From Rotaria sp. Silwood1 (lineage: Eukaryota > Rotifera > Eurotatoria > Philodinida > Philodinidae), in the NCBI GenBank assembly GCA_905250075.1, contig CAJNOP010000011.1, forward strand, positions 1,676,169 through 1,740,168: a stretch of 64,000 nt of DNA, written 5' to 3'. The notes under the pieces were generated by a model, which was not told the origin of the DNA, ran no database searches, and saw only the letters and a list, made by a program, of their open reading frames with translations. Position numbers and translations under genes: made by a program. Below, piece after piece: positions 50,701 through 64,000 of this stretch. The stretch's first letter is position 1, and every line of letters starts with the position of its first letter.

Positions 50701-53700
50701 TATTATTATTTATATCAGTTTGATCATTATTATTTGAAACAAAAAGGTAATCTATAACTAAACGATCACGAATTACATCTTGATCATCTTTGACATCTTC
50801 AGTACGACAAACAATTTCTACTTGTGGTCCATCTAAGACTTCAATTTGTATGATTTGATAACGTGTTGCTTGCGATGTAAGTAGTTCGCCTTGAAGAAAA
50901 AAAAAACTCAATCTCGTTCTTTGAGACAATGATCTTTCAATTAAGAGAACGAAAAACAAAAATGAATCTGAGATTTTAATCATTCACATGCATAAAATCA
51001 ATATCGTTTCAAAAGACTTCAGTTTGAGGAAATTGAGAGAAAATCGCTGTTTACTATTCGAGATAGAAAGTTTCGAAAAAGATGAGATTGAGCCGAAATC
51101 GTTGAAATCGAAAATGTTTTTGCTGACATCTGGTGGGTTGCTCAAGTATTGCTTGATCTAAAGTCGTAGAGATCAATCTACGATTGCATCAGCGGCATAC
51201 TATGCATATTTCTGACAATTGGATGGAGAGAAAGTGTTAAAAATAGTTAGAAGTATGATCAATGTTCCTGGAAAAACTCTAGGGTCAACTATGATTACTG
51301 TTAAAAACGAAGTTTTTTTCTAAACTTTTCCTTTAAACTACTTGTTGTATGTCTCAGGAGTACCGAAAGAAGAATATTTAAAACAAATAGAACTACTAGA
51401 ACACTTTGTCTTCTGTTAAATAAAGAAAAAAAAAAGATTAAACTGTTTCAATCTAATTACCTAAATATCACTGAATATGACAGGCACCGAAAATGAGTAT
51501 TATAGATATTCTAAACTTGTCCTAGTTCTCACTAAGAACGAGATGTTAAGGCAAAATTTCTTTTTACATGTAGCTAGATATCAAAGGTGTACATGGTGAC
51601 TGGAAACCCACTCCTACCACGCTTTTGTCGGGACACAAATAAAATCTAAACCTAACATGTCACTGACGCCACTGTCATGGACATTTCTGTTAGACACTTC
51701 CAATCTTTGTACAAAGTTTGAAGTCCATATAATTCTTTATTAACGAAAAGATTATGCAGTTGATTACCATTTATGATTTTCTCATTCATTGTTTTTGTTG
51801 TTTTATTTTTCAAATACAGAACTTTTTCAAAAATAATAGATATTACTAATCTCAAAAAACCAAATATAACTTAGAACTTTCTAGAAAAAAATTATTAGAT
51901 CACTAGTTCTAAAGATAATTTGTAGAAATCGATATTAGAACTGTCAGCCTCTATCCTCTATTACTCGAACTATTACTTTTTACATTGTATATCAATGAAC
52001 ATCAAATTAGCTTTGCTTAGTATGATGTGGTGAGTACTAAAAGATTTTATTCAATATCTTTCAAAATTTCACTCGAATCGAATCACAAAATATTAATTCA
52101 TATTATGGATTAATACCTTTATTTGTATAAACTTGATACATTTTTGCCGTCCACAATACGAAATGAGTATTGCTTACATGTGCACCTAATAATGAATCAG
52201 TTGGTTGTCCACTAGTTGTTTTATTATTCGTTTTAGTTGTATGTCCACCTGTTTGTTGTTGATTATTTGTTAGTGGTTGATAATCACGTAAAATAAAATC
52301 TCCAGTTAATAAATTACATATTATATATTGATTACTTATTGTTGTTGTTACACAATAACGTTGATCAGGTGCAAGAGATAAATATGTCATAATACCTTCT
52401 ATTTTAGGATCAATAATACGTACAATATCACCACCGGATAAATCAAAAACAATAAATTTATTTGACACAGTAAGAAGAGATTGTCCAGATGAGACAACTT
52501 CAAGACCATAAACAGCAAACTGATGAGCTTCTAATGAATAAACAAGTGGACCGCCAGGTGATGCTAATGTATTAAAAGCTGGCACAAGACCCATCACTTG
52601 TAAACCAATACTTTCACATTGATCAATAAATGAAGCTATTTTATGACATGTTATATAAAATGGCAATAGACGACCAATTATTTGACATGCTAAATTATTT
52701 GGATCAGAAGCTAAAACTGAACTTGATAAACGAAGTGCATCACTCATTAATTTAACCTAAATAAAGTTAATACGAAAATAAAAAATACATTTTAATTCAC
52801 AATTCATTTATTTGTCTTTTATTTTTACTTCTTTATCATAAACAAATTCTAATGCACTTTCATAATCAAATATACATAAATTTAATGGCATACAAGATAA
52901 TTTTGCATGAATAAAATCATAATTAAATAAAACATAATTATATAAATCATCTTCACGTTGTGCATGTATTAATTGAAATGGTAATTCACTTAATTTACGT
53001 AAATTATATCGAACAGTTGGTGATGTTGTAGTAACTGTGACTGTTACATTATTTATTGTAAATATAAGTGGTTGAGCTGGAACTTTACGATCAGCTTCAC
53101 CATCTGTTGATGTTAAATTGAACATACGTTTTTGATGATCGGAAAATTGAAAAGGTTTTGGACGACCAGCCCATATACCGAGATAATAATCTGCCATATT
53201 AGAATGATATATTCGACGTTCATCAGGATTTGATAAATAACGTTCATGAGAAACTATGAAAAAAAAAAAAACAAGTATGAATTATAATTCAACCAGATGT
53301 ACATCAGGTCACGATTTTCTAAGCATCGGAAAGATTAGTAAAATAACTTTTTTTGAATTTGATTCAGTTATATAAATAAAAATTAAAGTCGAAGTTAATA
53401 GTTAGCCTTATTAAAGATGTGTGAGACCAAATTTTTTAACCCATCGGTCTCAATATTAGATCAGTTAGGAGTTCAATATATCTAGAATACCTTTAAGACC
53501 TCAACTTGTAGGATATGATTTTGAACTAAATGTTTGATCTTAAATTTCAAAATCTTTTCTGATTGTGCCACATTTCTAATAAGATAAATCATCGTTGATT
53601 TTACCTTATCACATCAAATTCTTCAAGATTTGCGTCATTTGAAACCATATCCAAAGCAAAATCGCATACTATTAAATTTCAAGACGTTGAATTTATTGTT

Positions 53701-56700
53701 ATGTTAGTTTTGATAAACTTGATATAGTCGCAATCCTGATCTAGATTACTCTAATACCTTTTTGAGTTATCTCTCTTGCGTTATGTTTTCATTGATATGA
53801 TTCATATGATAATGTGCTTAATCTCAGGATCAGAACTAAAACTAATCTCACAAATCTCTAACTTCGACATATCAATACTTAATGGTTGAGACGATTTACT
53901 GTCTTTTGTTTGAACACATGAGTAAACATTTCTACAATTAATGCATTATCAGAACAAAAAAGAAGCAAAGATAACTGTTTAACTTATGATGAATTTTGAA
54001 AATATCTCGATCCAACAGTTTTCATAACTGCTGAAATATCATCGCTATTTTCATCCTAATGTTGTCACAATTTCATAAAACATTCATCTGTTATGATTCT
54101 ATGTTTCCGATGTTTTGGAATTAGAACTCCCATATATCATTTCGTATTTTTGTAGTCGTTACTAAAGATTGTTTTTTTTTTGCAATAAATCATAAAGAAC
54201 GTGATGCTATATTAAATTTGGAAAATTTACTGACATTTTTGTTCTGCTAATACATTAATTGTCATAATGTCTAACCATTTGTTCATTTCTCTTCTTTGAA
54301 GTAATGAACTCTCCAGTAAATTCTCATTTTTATTTTTTTTTATGATACTAGTATGTTTGCAAGGTAAATAAGAAGATCATGATGAAAGTCTGTCAAAAAA
54401 AAAATCATCTATATCTGTCATATATTTGAAATATATTTCTAGAAGAAAATGTATGAATAGTACCTTCAGCAAATTGTCGATGATACCAACTAACAACACT
54501 AACACCGTCTGCTTCACGTTCAACTAAATAATTCGGTAAATCATTTCTTATACGTGTCCATAATAATGGTGGTATACGTCGAATAGGTGGTAAATGATAT
54601 TGATAAACATCATTTAAAACAGTTTCATCAAGTGATATTAAATCTTCTAATTCAGCTTCACTTAAACCTGATTTTGATGCTGTTATATAAGATAAAGCAT
54701 GTTCAACTAAAATGTGTCCATGTTGATTTTCAATTCGTCCTAATAATTTATTTATTGATGTTGATACTGTTTTAGCTAAATCTTTTTCTTGTGGTTTTGT
54801 ATATGATTTCCATAATTTTATTTCATCAAATACTAATTTAATATATAATGGAATATTACATTCAACAAGACGTTGATGAACTAATTCCCTATTTTATTCA
54901 CAAAATTTTTGCATATATATAAAAAGAAAAACAAACAGATTAATATACAAACCATTGTGCATTAGATATTGTTCGATGATGACGATCTAACCAAGCTTTT
55001 AATACTGTTGTAGCTAAATCTTCACCTAATGGTTTGATCTAAAGTCGAAAAACAAAAAACATTAATTCTTAATAAAAACAAATCAATATTTAAAAGAAAT
55101 ATTTACTTGAACAAAATTTTCTCGACTATCAATTATATTTCGAAGTGTATTTAATATATTATATATTCCTGGTAAAGTTGAAACAATCTAAAATTATTGA
55201 AGTTTTCTTTTTTATTAGAAAAATCATAAAAGAAATTGTTTTTTTTGTTCTTTTTACAAGTTTAACATGATTTGGAAGAGTTGGTGGTAACCAACACATG
55301 GAATGTGCACCATCAGCTGATGATAATTGATCTAATGAATCAAAAAAAATACATAATGGCTTATCTGCTGTTGCTTTTTCTAATAAACGTTTGAAATAAT
55401 TTGTTAACTGAGATAATTCGACTGGTATAGAATTTTCTGGTATTTCGTATAATATACTTATTTGTTGACAAACACTACGTAATAATGGACCAATTGATGA
55501 ACTATCAGGTGTTGTACCAAGAAAACGAACAAGTCTTATTAATGAACAATTTTTTGATGCAAACCATGATTTAGATTCTGATACTATTTTTGCTAACATA
55601 CTTGATTTACCACAACCACCCTCACCCCATAAAACTAATGGCTGTTTTGAAGAGCCATGTACATAATGGCGTACACGTTCAAGAATATCAGTACGTCCTT
55701 GAAAGTCTTGACTGAAATAATTTACAACATGCAGTTGTTGAAGAATTTCAGTATAGACTCTAATAAATAAAAAATAAAAAACTTATTAAATTATTATTTT
55801 TCATTAGACATAAAATCGGTGGATATTACTTAAATCTTTCTTTTTTTATGACATCTATTGATGCCGTCCTATAGACTTAAATTTTACATCAAATGAAAGC
55901 TTCTCTATGATAGATATCGGAACAACAGTCCAATCTTCGATGCGTAGAATTTTCATTTTTCCACAAAAATATGCACTGATAAGGTAAAGTCTACAAGTAT
56001 GATTTAACAATAGTGGTGCGCATCCTTCGCCGATGCATAGGACTCGGCGAACTTAGTAGAACACTATGAAGAATTCATTCCTATACAGAATCCGTCTAAA
56101 GCTATAGCTATTTTACTGAGTTTTAGATTCGTGGACAAATATTAGCTGACAAATCGAATGAAGTAGTACACTGGAAATTTAACTTAAAAACAAGTCTCAC
56201 AGTCAGTAAATCGTTCGAAAAGTTTCAGCTAATATGGATAAACTCTTTCAGAGATATTGAACGTTGCAAATAGATTTGATTTTATTGCCATTTTATAAAA
56301 ACTGATGCTTCCTCTCATTCAATATCTCCAGAAGGGATCATCCATGTTGGTTAAAATATTTTGAATAATAACTGGTTGTGAATATAGTTTATCGGCAACG
56401 TTTTTTATATGTATTTGTTCATTTGATTTTTTCGCTAATTCTTTAGAATTCTTCTAATCTCGATGCATCCTATATATGAATGAAAGATGTAAAAAAATTT
56501 ATAGAGTGATTCAAGAATTTTCCTTTTTATTCGAACAGAGAGAAGCATGATTTTCCCCAGATGTGAATGATTATTGTTGTTGTTTCTGCTCTCAACTTTG
56601 TGTTCGAAACAATTCTGTATATATGTATTATCGCAATAACATTTTACTAAAAACATTTTATGAAAAAAAAAAAATGAACGTCAAAATTTGTTTCTTCAAT

Positions 56701-58148
56701 AATTTAACATAAATTCAATCTAATCTCTAGTGAGATAATGCAAACAGAATAATTTTTGAATAAGATCAATTTCTAAAATCGACTATAAGATTAATATTCG
56801 ATAACAAAATTTAAATCTTTACCGATTAACGGCTAAACTTTTTTGTTGTCCAACACCACGATCAATTAATTCTACAATTCGTGTATAAAATGTATCAATA
56901 AAATTTTGTAAATATTCAGCATGAACAGTTCTATTTAAACCTTCTTCATCTGACCATTGAACTTTATATCGAATTATACTTGATTCCGGTAATGCTGCTG
57001 GTACCTAAATTTAATATTCATTTATTCTAATCGTTTTTTTTTTCTTTCTGTCTATATTTATATTAAATATTCAACTTACACGAATATCACGTAAATCAGA
57101 TAACATACGTTGTGCTTCTTCATCAATTTGTTTTGATACAATATCAATAAATTTCATTGAATGACGTAAATAATTAACATTAATATTTTCAATATGACGA
57201 AAAAAAGCTAGTGTATGATCAACTCTATCTTTAGCATTTAATATTCCTCGAACAACCTCTTGTTCAGTAACTAAATTTTATGAATGATATTTTCGTTTTT
57301 ATTATTTTATACAAAGTATTGATAATATTAACTAACCTGACCAATTATATCGATGATTATCTTGTATTGTAAATTTACCTTGATTTAAAAGTTCTAAAGC
57401 AGCAATACGTACTGCTCGATTAAGTTTAACCATAGTTTCCCACCATTGACTTTGATCTTCTTCCATAAGACGAGGATGAGCTTTGTTAGTAAAATTAGTA
57501 AAAATAGAACTGACTGGTTGTAAACAAAATAAACTAGGAATATTATTTGAATCAAGTTTATACCATTGATTAAGTAATCGAGCATCAGTAGGACTTGATA
57601 CAGATAAAATCATACGAAATTCAGCTTCTTCAATATTTGTTGGTAATGGACGATAACCATATTTTTGACCAAGAAATACCTATGTGAAATAATTAAATCT
57701 TGAGAATATTCTCGAAATTTTTATAATTTTAAATATATATTCTATACCACAAAATTTGGTCCAACAGAAACTCGTTGACAATTATCAATTTCTTGCATAC
57801 ATAATTCTGTTGTTTTATGATCATCAGTTGCTTCATCACGTACACCCCAACGCATATCAACTACTTGAAATTCTAGACCATGTTTTTCTCGACAATATTC
57901 TTTAAGTTTTGGATATGTATGTTGCATAAGTGAATTACGTTCCATACTTGTATCTTAAAAATATATATATAAATTTTGATTTATTTTATTGTTAAAAAAA
58001 AACTACTAATCAATTTACCAGTAAATGTGGATGAAGTAAAAATGCGTACGATTTTTGAAGCTAGATTAGGTAAATTATTCAAGTTACCATAAAAGACATG
58101 TTGAATAAGTTCAACTTCTTGGAGATCAGTAGAACGTGGTTCAGGCAT
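47791..58148 (-). CDS. NACHT and WD-repeat protein (NWD1/NWD2 family)
   Basis: Seventeen exons on the minus strand (58148-58019, 57953-57748, 57679-57337, 57270-57080, 57004-56823, 55759-55258, 55187-55107, 55038-54953, 54888-54464, 53253-52829, 52756-52117, 50889-50493, 50423-50241, 50179-49812, 49743-49598, 49539-49135, 48276-47791) give 1,731 residues, close to the ~1,740 of NWD2. The N-terminus (IVRIFTSSTFTDTSMERN, GLEFQVVDMRWGVRDEATDDH, GPNFVVFLGQKYGYRPLP) is the family's DUF4062-type domain. The NACHT ATPase has Walker A GEGGCGKS (396-403) and Walker B FFDSLD (489-494). Beta-propeller WD-like repeats fill roughly residues 870-1731. NACHT-WD proteins are cytosolic signalling or assembly switches; this one's partner is unknown. 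Four introns exceed 850 bp; the others are about 50-80 bp. Confidence 0.93.
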
Positions 58149-59109
58149 AGTTATGTTTCAATATGATTAATAAATAAGAATAAGTCCGTTTTATATTGAT
58201 ATAATAACAAGATTTCTTTCTTTGTAAAACATAATATAGAAAATAAACTTAGATTGTGTAAATGATTATAGAGAAGAAATAGAAAAAAAGGAAAAGAATG
58301 GTTAATGAATAAAAAGTACTCATTTTTTTTTTCTACTATTCTTTGTCAATCATGATCACTATATTAAATTCTTTTATAATAAAAAAAGACAGAAATGGAA
58401 AGCAAAAACACCGGCAAACTTCCGACAATCTCTTTCTTTCTATTGTGTCATTTAAAAAAAGAGTACAATTGAGATTGCTCTTTTGTCAATAGTTTAAATA
58501 AATTTTTATTTGTTTACTTATTTTCTCGATTTATATTTTAATGATTCAATCGTCAAAAGAAACAATAACCTAGATTCTACGATCAAAAGAAAAAAAAATC
58601 TTGATCGATGTTTAAAACATTGTATATAGCAAGTAAACATTGAATGCATTTATAAATGGAATTTTTTTCTTTGAATTATTTCATTGAAATGTTTAGAATG
58701 CTTCACATAGGATTTAGAGAATTGATTTAGTATTTTATTCTTTCTTATTAAAATTTTTCTTCAATCTTCCACTAAGTCATAATAACATACAATCTCAAAT
58801 GAATCTAGACTAATATTTTCTTTTGCACATTTATATTCCTGTCTCATTAATAATAGCTTAGATTCACGGTATATAACTGTAATTAAAATGAGTACTGAGA
58901 TATTTGAGTGAAATAATAATTCTCTCTCCTTGCTCGTTCATGAGCTGTGATAAAAGAGAAAAAGAGTGTTTTCAATGCCTGTCATTCATTTTCGCTCTTT
59001 AAACAAGCATATACATATTGTTGGTTCAATAAAATATTGCAGATCGAAACTAACATTGTTAAAAACTTGCTACGGAAATTCTTTTGAATAGTTTCACTTA
59101 ATCACAAAG
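58149..59109. other. Upstream region of the NACHT-WD gene
   Basis: AT-rich flank that should contain the NACHT-WD promoter. No exon, RNA or repeat is supported. Confidence 0.4.
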
Positions 59110-59690
59110 GAGCTGTATAGATAATCATAGATGTCTCAAAGTTGAGTTTTCCAATAACTTTTGATAGGAGTGAGATAGAGAGCTGGGATTTTCGTCATTT
59201 GAAAGAGCGTTGTCCGAATCATCAATCTGTATAGAACTCATTAAGACGAAAGATGTTTTTTTTTTATAGGTGCCTTTGGATACACACTTATTTCTTGGAG
59301 TATTCTCATCAATTTTCACAATAATCTCAACTCAAATTATGTCCAAATATAGCTCGAATCACCGTTTTTTCGTTATAAACTAATCACATACTTCATTATC
59401 TCTCAATCTCTTATTCTAAACGGATTTAAAAAACACATGTTAATTTTAGAGCAACAAAAAAGAGCGATTTGAGCTACATTTTGACATAATCTGAGTTGAG
59501 ATTATTGTCAATGTTCATGATAATACTCCAAAGAAAAAATGTTGACACAAAGGTGCTTATAAAAAAAACATCTTTCGTCTTAATGAGTTCTATAGGAACC
59601 GATGGCTTCGACATCACTCTTTCAAATGGTGAAAATCACAGCTCTCTATCTTATTCGTATCAAAGTTATCCGATAAATGGTAAACTGTCT
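59110..59690. mobile_element. Fold-back element (long inverted repeat, ~580 bp)
   Basis: Inverted arms at about 59128-59345 and 59465-59680. Shared landmarks are AGACGAAAGATGTTTTTTTT, ATAATCTCAACTCA, and GAGAGCTG with its inverse CAGCTCTC. The loop of about 120 bp is itself AT-rich. The arms are moderately diverged. Open frames on both strands here are mirror copies of each other and are not genes. Exact termini were not resolved. Confidence 0.78.
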
Positions 59691-62600
59691 TTTATTTTGG
59701 ATTGGATAATAGAATGTATTTAAAAAAACATATTTTCTCTTTTTATTACTCAGTGTATATAAAAGTTCTATTTCAAATTTTTGTTGAGAGAAGTACTCTT
59801 TGAAATGTCAGAATGATAGTGATATATATATTAAATACACAAATAATATATTTTCACATCGTATAGCTTAATATTCGAACGATATGTTCATGTGATATTA
59901 TCTTTTATGCTTTTTAAAGCTTTAGTCGTGTTTTCATCGGCTTAGAAAATAGTTTTATATCAGGTTGAATTTCCACTGCAGAAATAATCGATTATGATGT
60001 GAATGTAAATATTCTATATGGGTGTTGGTTGTGGGTGTGTAGGTGTGGATATGGATCGATTTTATCGTTCGCTTTACATAGACATGCGCATGCTAAATCC
60101 ACTTTCATACTGAAACCAATAATCGTTTGTGAAAAATTCAAATGATACGATTCTATTAAAAGACTGCTTTGAGAAAAAACGTTTAACATTTGCTGATATA
60201 GTAGAAACACATGATTTTTTCAGTAACATTTTCAAGATATTAAAATGAATAACGTAAGTAAAGTTAGCAGCAGATTCGAATTTTTTTGAAGAAATATTCA
60301 TAAAAGCATTTATGCTAAAAGGACGCCGGTAATGCCAAATACAGCATCGAATACGCTATAGAATACATAGCTTTCCAAAAATTTCCATCCTAGGAAACGG
60401 TTGAAAAATTCGCGAAACTACTTTTAAAACACTGATTTTATTGATAAAAAACCAATATTTGGGTCTAATATTCGTTGCAAGACATGTGCCAATTGAGAAA
60501 GCACTTTGCGTCAGGTAGCATTCGATGAGACCTATCGATTAGTGTTATCTTGACGGATGTTCATCGTTGACAACGCTCTCTAGCAAGAAAATAGTCATTC
60601 TAAGAGTTGAGACCGTTGAGAAAACATTTTAGCCAAACAGGGTTCGACGAGATCTATCGATTAGCATGAGATTGGTCCATGTTCATCGTTGAGATCGGTC
60701 TCTTGTGGGAAAAATTGTCGTTATACATGTGTTTAGGATACATACCATGGTCTGATATTGTCGTTTGAATGTGTGTCAGTTAAGACAGGATTTACACTTG
60801 ATAGAGCTCGATGGGAAAGATTGATTCGTCTTCGACCGAGTCATGTTTGTCACAAACATTAGTCTTGACTTGGTAAATAACTAGTAGGATAGGAGATTTT
60901 ACTTAGATGATGGATATATATGAGGTCTGAAAGTTTTATCAACTAGCGAAACAGTTGCCTCAATGAAAACTCAATGCAATCTATCAAAGAATGTCAAATT
61001 GATTCATACTGATTAGCAAGATTTTTCTATGTTTAGCAAGTCGAAGCAGCTTGAAAACTTTTCAATTGTACCAGCGATTGTTTCAGTTCTTATTCGTCGA
61101 ATAGCTTGTACTCAGCGTCTAGATAATTATCGTAGATGCAATTTTCGTTAAAAGTGTTCAAAGCAACTAGTCAACATTGACAGGCAATAACTGCTTACTT
61201 AAGCAATCATAAATTTCGTCAGGTAAACGAACACACGCTAATTATTACTACTGGAACTTTCACGTTTGATTTTTGTAATTTTGGTTTACGTGTGCTAGAC
61301 AACACTCTAGCATTAGAGATTCATGTTCTTTGTTTGTGCATGAATATGCATTCAGGTGTATGTGCATGTTTGTCTCCCGTTCTTTGCTGGTCTTCTCTTT
61401 CTTTAGTATCTATGGTCTCTCCATTTCGTCGTCGTGCGCGGATCTACGTGAACCAGTTCATCAGTCCGTCCGAGTGATTGAAATTCTAACCAACTTTCTT
61501 GTCTAGTTTTTCTCTTATATTGTGTAGTTAAAATATACTGTCTTTTTCTTCTTCTTATATTTCTACTCTTAGCTTATGTTTTAGCTCTGCTTGTACAGGA
61601 AATAAATACTGAAGTTAATTTGAAAATGAATTATCAATTATCTGGCGATATAAGTGAAGAGTAGCCTCTATAGTACTGTTACTAGTGATCTGCTGAACTT
61701 TAAAGGTTCCAGAAACGATTACACAATTTCTTCCAATCGGTTCTTTTTTTATTTTTCGAAATTACTGTTTACATCTGTTGATGAACTTGAAAACTTTCGT
61801 TTAATCTTCTGGACTCTTAAGTGAATTTTTTCTCTTGCGGTTCAGATAGATCTTCCTAAGTTCCTATTACGTTTTACGATCTTAATAGAAGATTCTAGTT
61901 TCCGACAAACGGTATTCCTACCGATTTCATGCTTGAGCTCACCCGTGCATGCATCAAGTTCCCTTTTTGATTGGCTGCAGATTCTGCTACTTCAAGTTTT
62001 AGTTTACTCAACTTCAATTATCATTAGGAGACGACTCAAAACTTACTAATGCAACCAACTCGTTCGAAAAGACTCAAAAAAATAAGTGTGCTAATGAGAA
62101 AATGATTTGCAAGTGGAAAAGATCTAACAATCGTAATGCGGCTGAAAAATCTTCATGTACAGGCTTTTTCCAGCTCATCATAGGATTGAAAATGATATCT
62201 GTCGAAAGATCTCATTGAGTTCTATCTGAAAAACATCTGTTTCCTTAGTTAATACATTTGAGCCGATAATTCTTTTTACTATAATATGAACCCAAAAACT
62301 CATTCTACCAGTCTTTGCACCACCTCAGCAGGATCTTCATGATAAACATGATGCTACATATTTAATATCAATTTGCAGTATTATTTGAAACTTTAGATTT
62401 ATCAAATATCTTAATACACAATAGAACGGTATAGATTGTACACAAGTTTGAATGAATATATCTCTTGATGTCTTTTTCTGATCGATGCGTATCATTTTAT
62501 GTTTTGCCAAACAAATGAACTTCTCAACATATTTTTTTCATACAAAGTTTGCATGCGTTACGTAAGACTTAATTTTTTCTTGTTATATAGTTTATTTATA

Positions 62601-63295
62601 TTCAATCTTCTAGTTGCTCAGCGACAAAATAAAGAAAAAAGTAAAAGAACATACATAAGACATTTCAAATCAAGAACTTGAAAAGCAAATAAAGAACAAT
62701 AAAAGACTTGAAAATGTGTTTCTTGATGACAAGTTCAAAAACAAGAAAAATAAAACTAAAAAAATTGTTACCATTATTCAATATGCTATTTTCTGTTTAC
62801 ATTTGTGTAAAACTTTGAGCATACTAGTTCTAGATCAAATATTATTCAAAATATGCTGAAGAAAAGCTTCATAAGAAATTCGAATATTATTCTTATATCC
62901 ATCTAAATCATTCCATGTATGGCAAGTTAATTCGCAAGATGTCACTCATAACATATGTATATCTTGACATGTACAAAGTTATGGTCTTTAGAATGAACCA
63001 ATGAACCAAAGGCAATAGACTCAACGCTTATACATTAATTATAAGCCAATCAGATACAAAATCCATATTTTACAACGATGATAGCCTCTATTCAACTTTC
63101 TTTTGATTGTTATTCAATTTTAAGACGATGATTAGTTTTACCAGGGAATAATGTTTATCATACTTGTGAAAACAAAGAATTTTCATTGTATAAGTAGACT
63201 TTTGAAAAAATTACTATTGTGATGTGTATGACATATTTTTTTGTTTTGAGATAAAAGTTTCTTCAAATTATAAGAAAAAAAAAACAAAAAATAAG
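59691..63295. other. Gene-poor region upstream of the SR-protein gene
   Basis: No supported exon. A degenerate TGTGGG-like patch sits at about 60018-60056. Two diverged direct copies of a ~75-bp segment with GATCTATCGATTAG-like and TGTTCATCGTTGA words lie at about 60525-60602 and 60645-60722. The interval 61300-61500 is slightly less AT-rich but its frame has no recognisable domain. The last few hundred bases should hold the SR-gene promoter. Confidence 0.45.
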
Positions 63296-64000
63296 ATGAG
63301 CCAAATTCGAAATCGAAGTCAAGGTGGAGCAGCTGGTTCAAGATCACGTTCAAAAACTAGATCAAAATCACGTTCATTATCATCAACATCATCGTATCAA
63401 ATTGTTCGTTGTTTTGTTCTTCAATGAATTTTTTTCTTTAAATAGTGGTCGTGCAGCTCAAGCACCAAAATGGGATGGTGAATCAGGTTATCGTTTACAT
63501 ATATCACCATTGAATCCACGTACATCTCGACGTGATATTGAAAAAATATTTTCAAAATTTGGTACAATAAATGAAGTATACTTTTTAAAACAATAAATAA
63601 CAGAATAGAATTTTATTATTTTAAATTCTTTAGGTTTGGATGGCAACAAATCCTCCTTGTTTTGCATTTGTAAATTTTAAACATCGTGCTGATGCTGAAG
63701 ATGCTATTCAATCATTTGATGGAAAGTAAGTTTATTTTAATTTTATCTTGTATTTTCAAAAACAAAGATAATTTCATATAGAATGATTGATAATTCACGT
63801 GTTGGTATATCATTTGCTCGTAAACGTACTATTGGTGGTCGTCGAGGTGGTTCATTTAATAATGGTGCTGGTGATCGATATTCTCGTAGTGGAGATTATG
63901 ATTCATCTAGAAAACGTCGTCGATATTCACCACGACAAGATGATAGGTAAGATTTAAAATATAAATTTTATTTTTGTAAATAGATTTTATATATATTTTG
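63296..64000 (+). CDS. SR-type splicing factor with RRM (partial, runs off the window)
   Basis: Exons 63296-63393, 63446-63575, 63634-63725 and 63782-63946 are in phase and the gene continues past the window end. The N-terminus is a short Arg/Ser stretch ([16 protein letters not shown]), followed by one RNA-recognition motif: [63 protein letters not shown]1 is CFAFVNF, and the VWMATNPP block resembles SRSF3/SRSF7. A Gly/Arg/Ser-rich part then begins ([22 protein letters not shown]). It would bind pre-mRNA in the nucleus and promote splicing. The leading RS segment before the RRM is unusual for SRSF3/7 and more like TRA2-type architecture, so the orthologue is left open. Confidence 0.88.

Noticed and set aside
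53390-53890. Possible inverted repeat in a long NACHT-WD intron
   Set aside because: Only a few short words pair (GTCGAAGTTA, TGTGAGA); not clearly above chance in AT-rich sequence.
60018-60056. TGTGGG-like words upstream of the SR gene
   Set aside because: Too short and degenerate to call a telomeric tract on its own.
61292-61477. 61-codon frame in a slightly less AT-rich patch
   Set aside because: No family motif; composition shift alone does not support a gene.

Overview
The window looks like a piece of a bdelloid rotifer genome. It is an AT-rich animal-type genome with compact spliced genes: most introns are about 45-70 bp with GT..AG ends. There are tracts of a TGTGGG-like telomere motif, which I recall as the bdelloid telomere repeat, and a decaying F-box gene of a type I recall from bdelloid genomes. 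This assignment is an inference; no marker gene was compared. A 100-base run of N at 16012-16111 is a scaffold gap.

Layout. Bases 1-12.2 kb are an accessory, subtelomere-like region. Degenerate telomere-like tracts lie at 24-202 and 12026-12183, in chromosome-end orientation relative to the ~11.8 kb between them. That stretch holds an F-box pseudogene (minus strand, 10559 to about 2048). One of its exons is split by a 3,088-bp inverted-repeat DNA transposon with TA target duplications (4436-7523). A 766-bp hAT-like non-autonomous element (10932-11697) has a perfect 8-bp target duplication. Bases 12.2-17.9 kb are gene-poor, with a decayed LINE next to the assembly gap.

From 17.9 kb ordinary host genes begin: a CIMIP2/FAM166-type ciliary protein, an HDHD5 (CECR5) HAD-like protein, tRNA-Ile(AAT), a uronate-dehydrogenase-like SDR with two unusual splice junctions, a single-box HMGB protein, and a secreted cystine-knot protein. 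A minus-strand cluster follows: ATG4, then SMIM7, then a ZDHHC5/8-type palmitoyltransferase. A 1,731-codon NACHT-WD protein of the NWD1/NWD2 family (58148-47791) comes next, and the window ends inside an SR splicing-factor gene. The spliced models were assembled by hand; in every complete model the exon lengths sum to a multiple of three and the splice phases agree.

Between the genes are several long, diverged inverted repeats (24.1, 33.4, 42.5, 45.0 and 59.1 kb, and two nested in the 3.1-kb transposon). They behave like fold-back or palindromic MITE-type elements. No virus-like or LTR element was recognised. The host genes work in unrelated processes (cilia, autophagy, palmitoylation, splicing, chromatin, secreted signalling), so there is no single pathway. 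The most unusual features are the telomere-flanked 11.8-kb block, the palindromic elements, the SMIM7-ZDHHC junction and the non-canonical introns.
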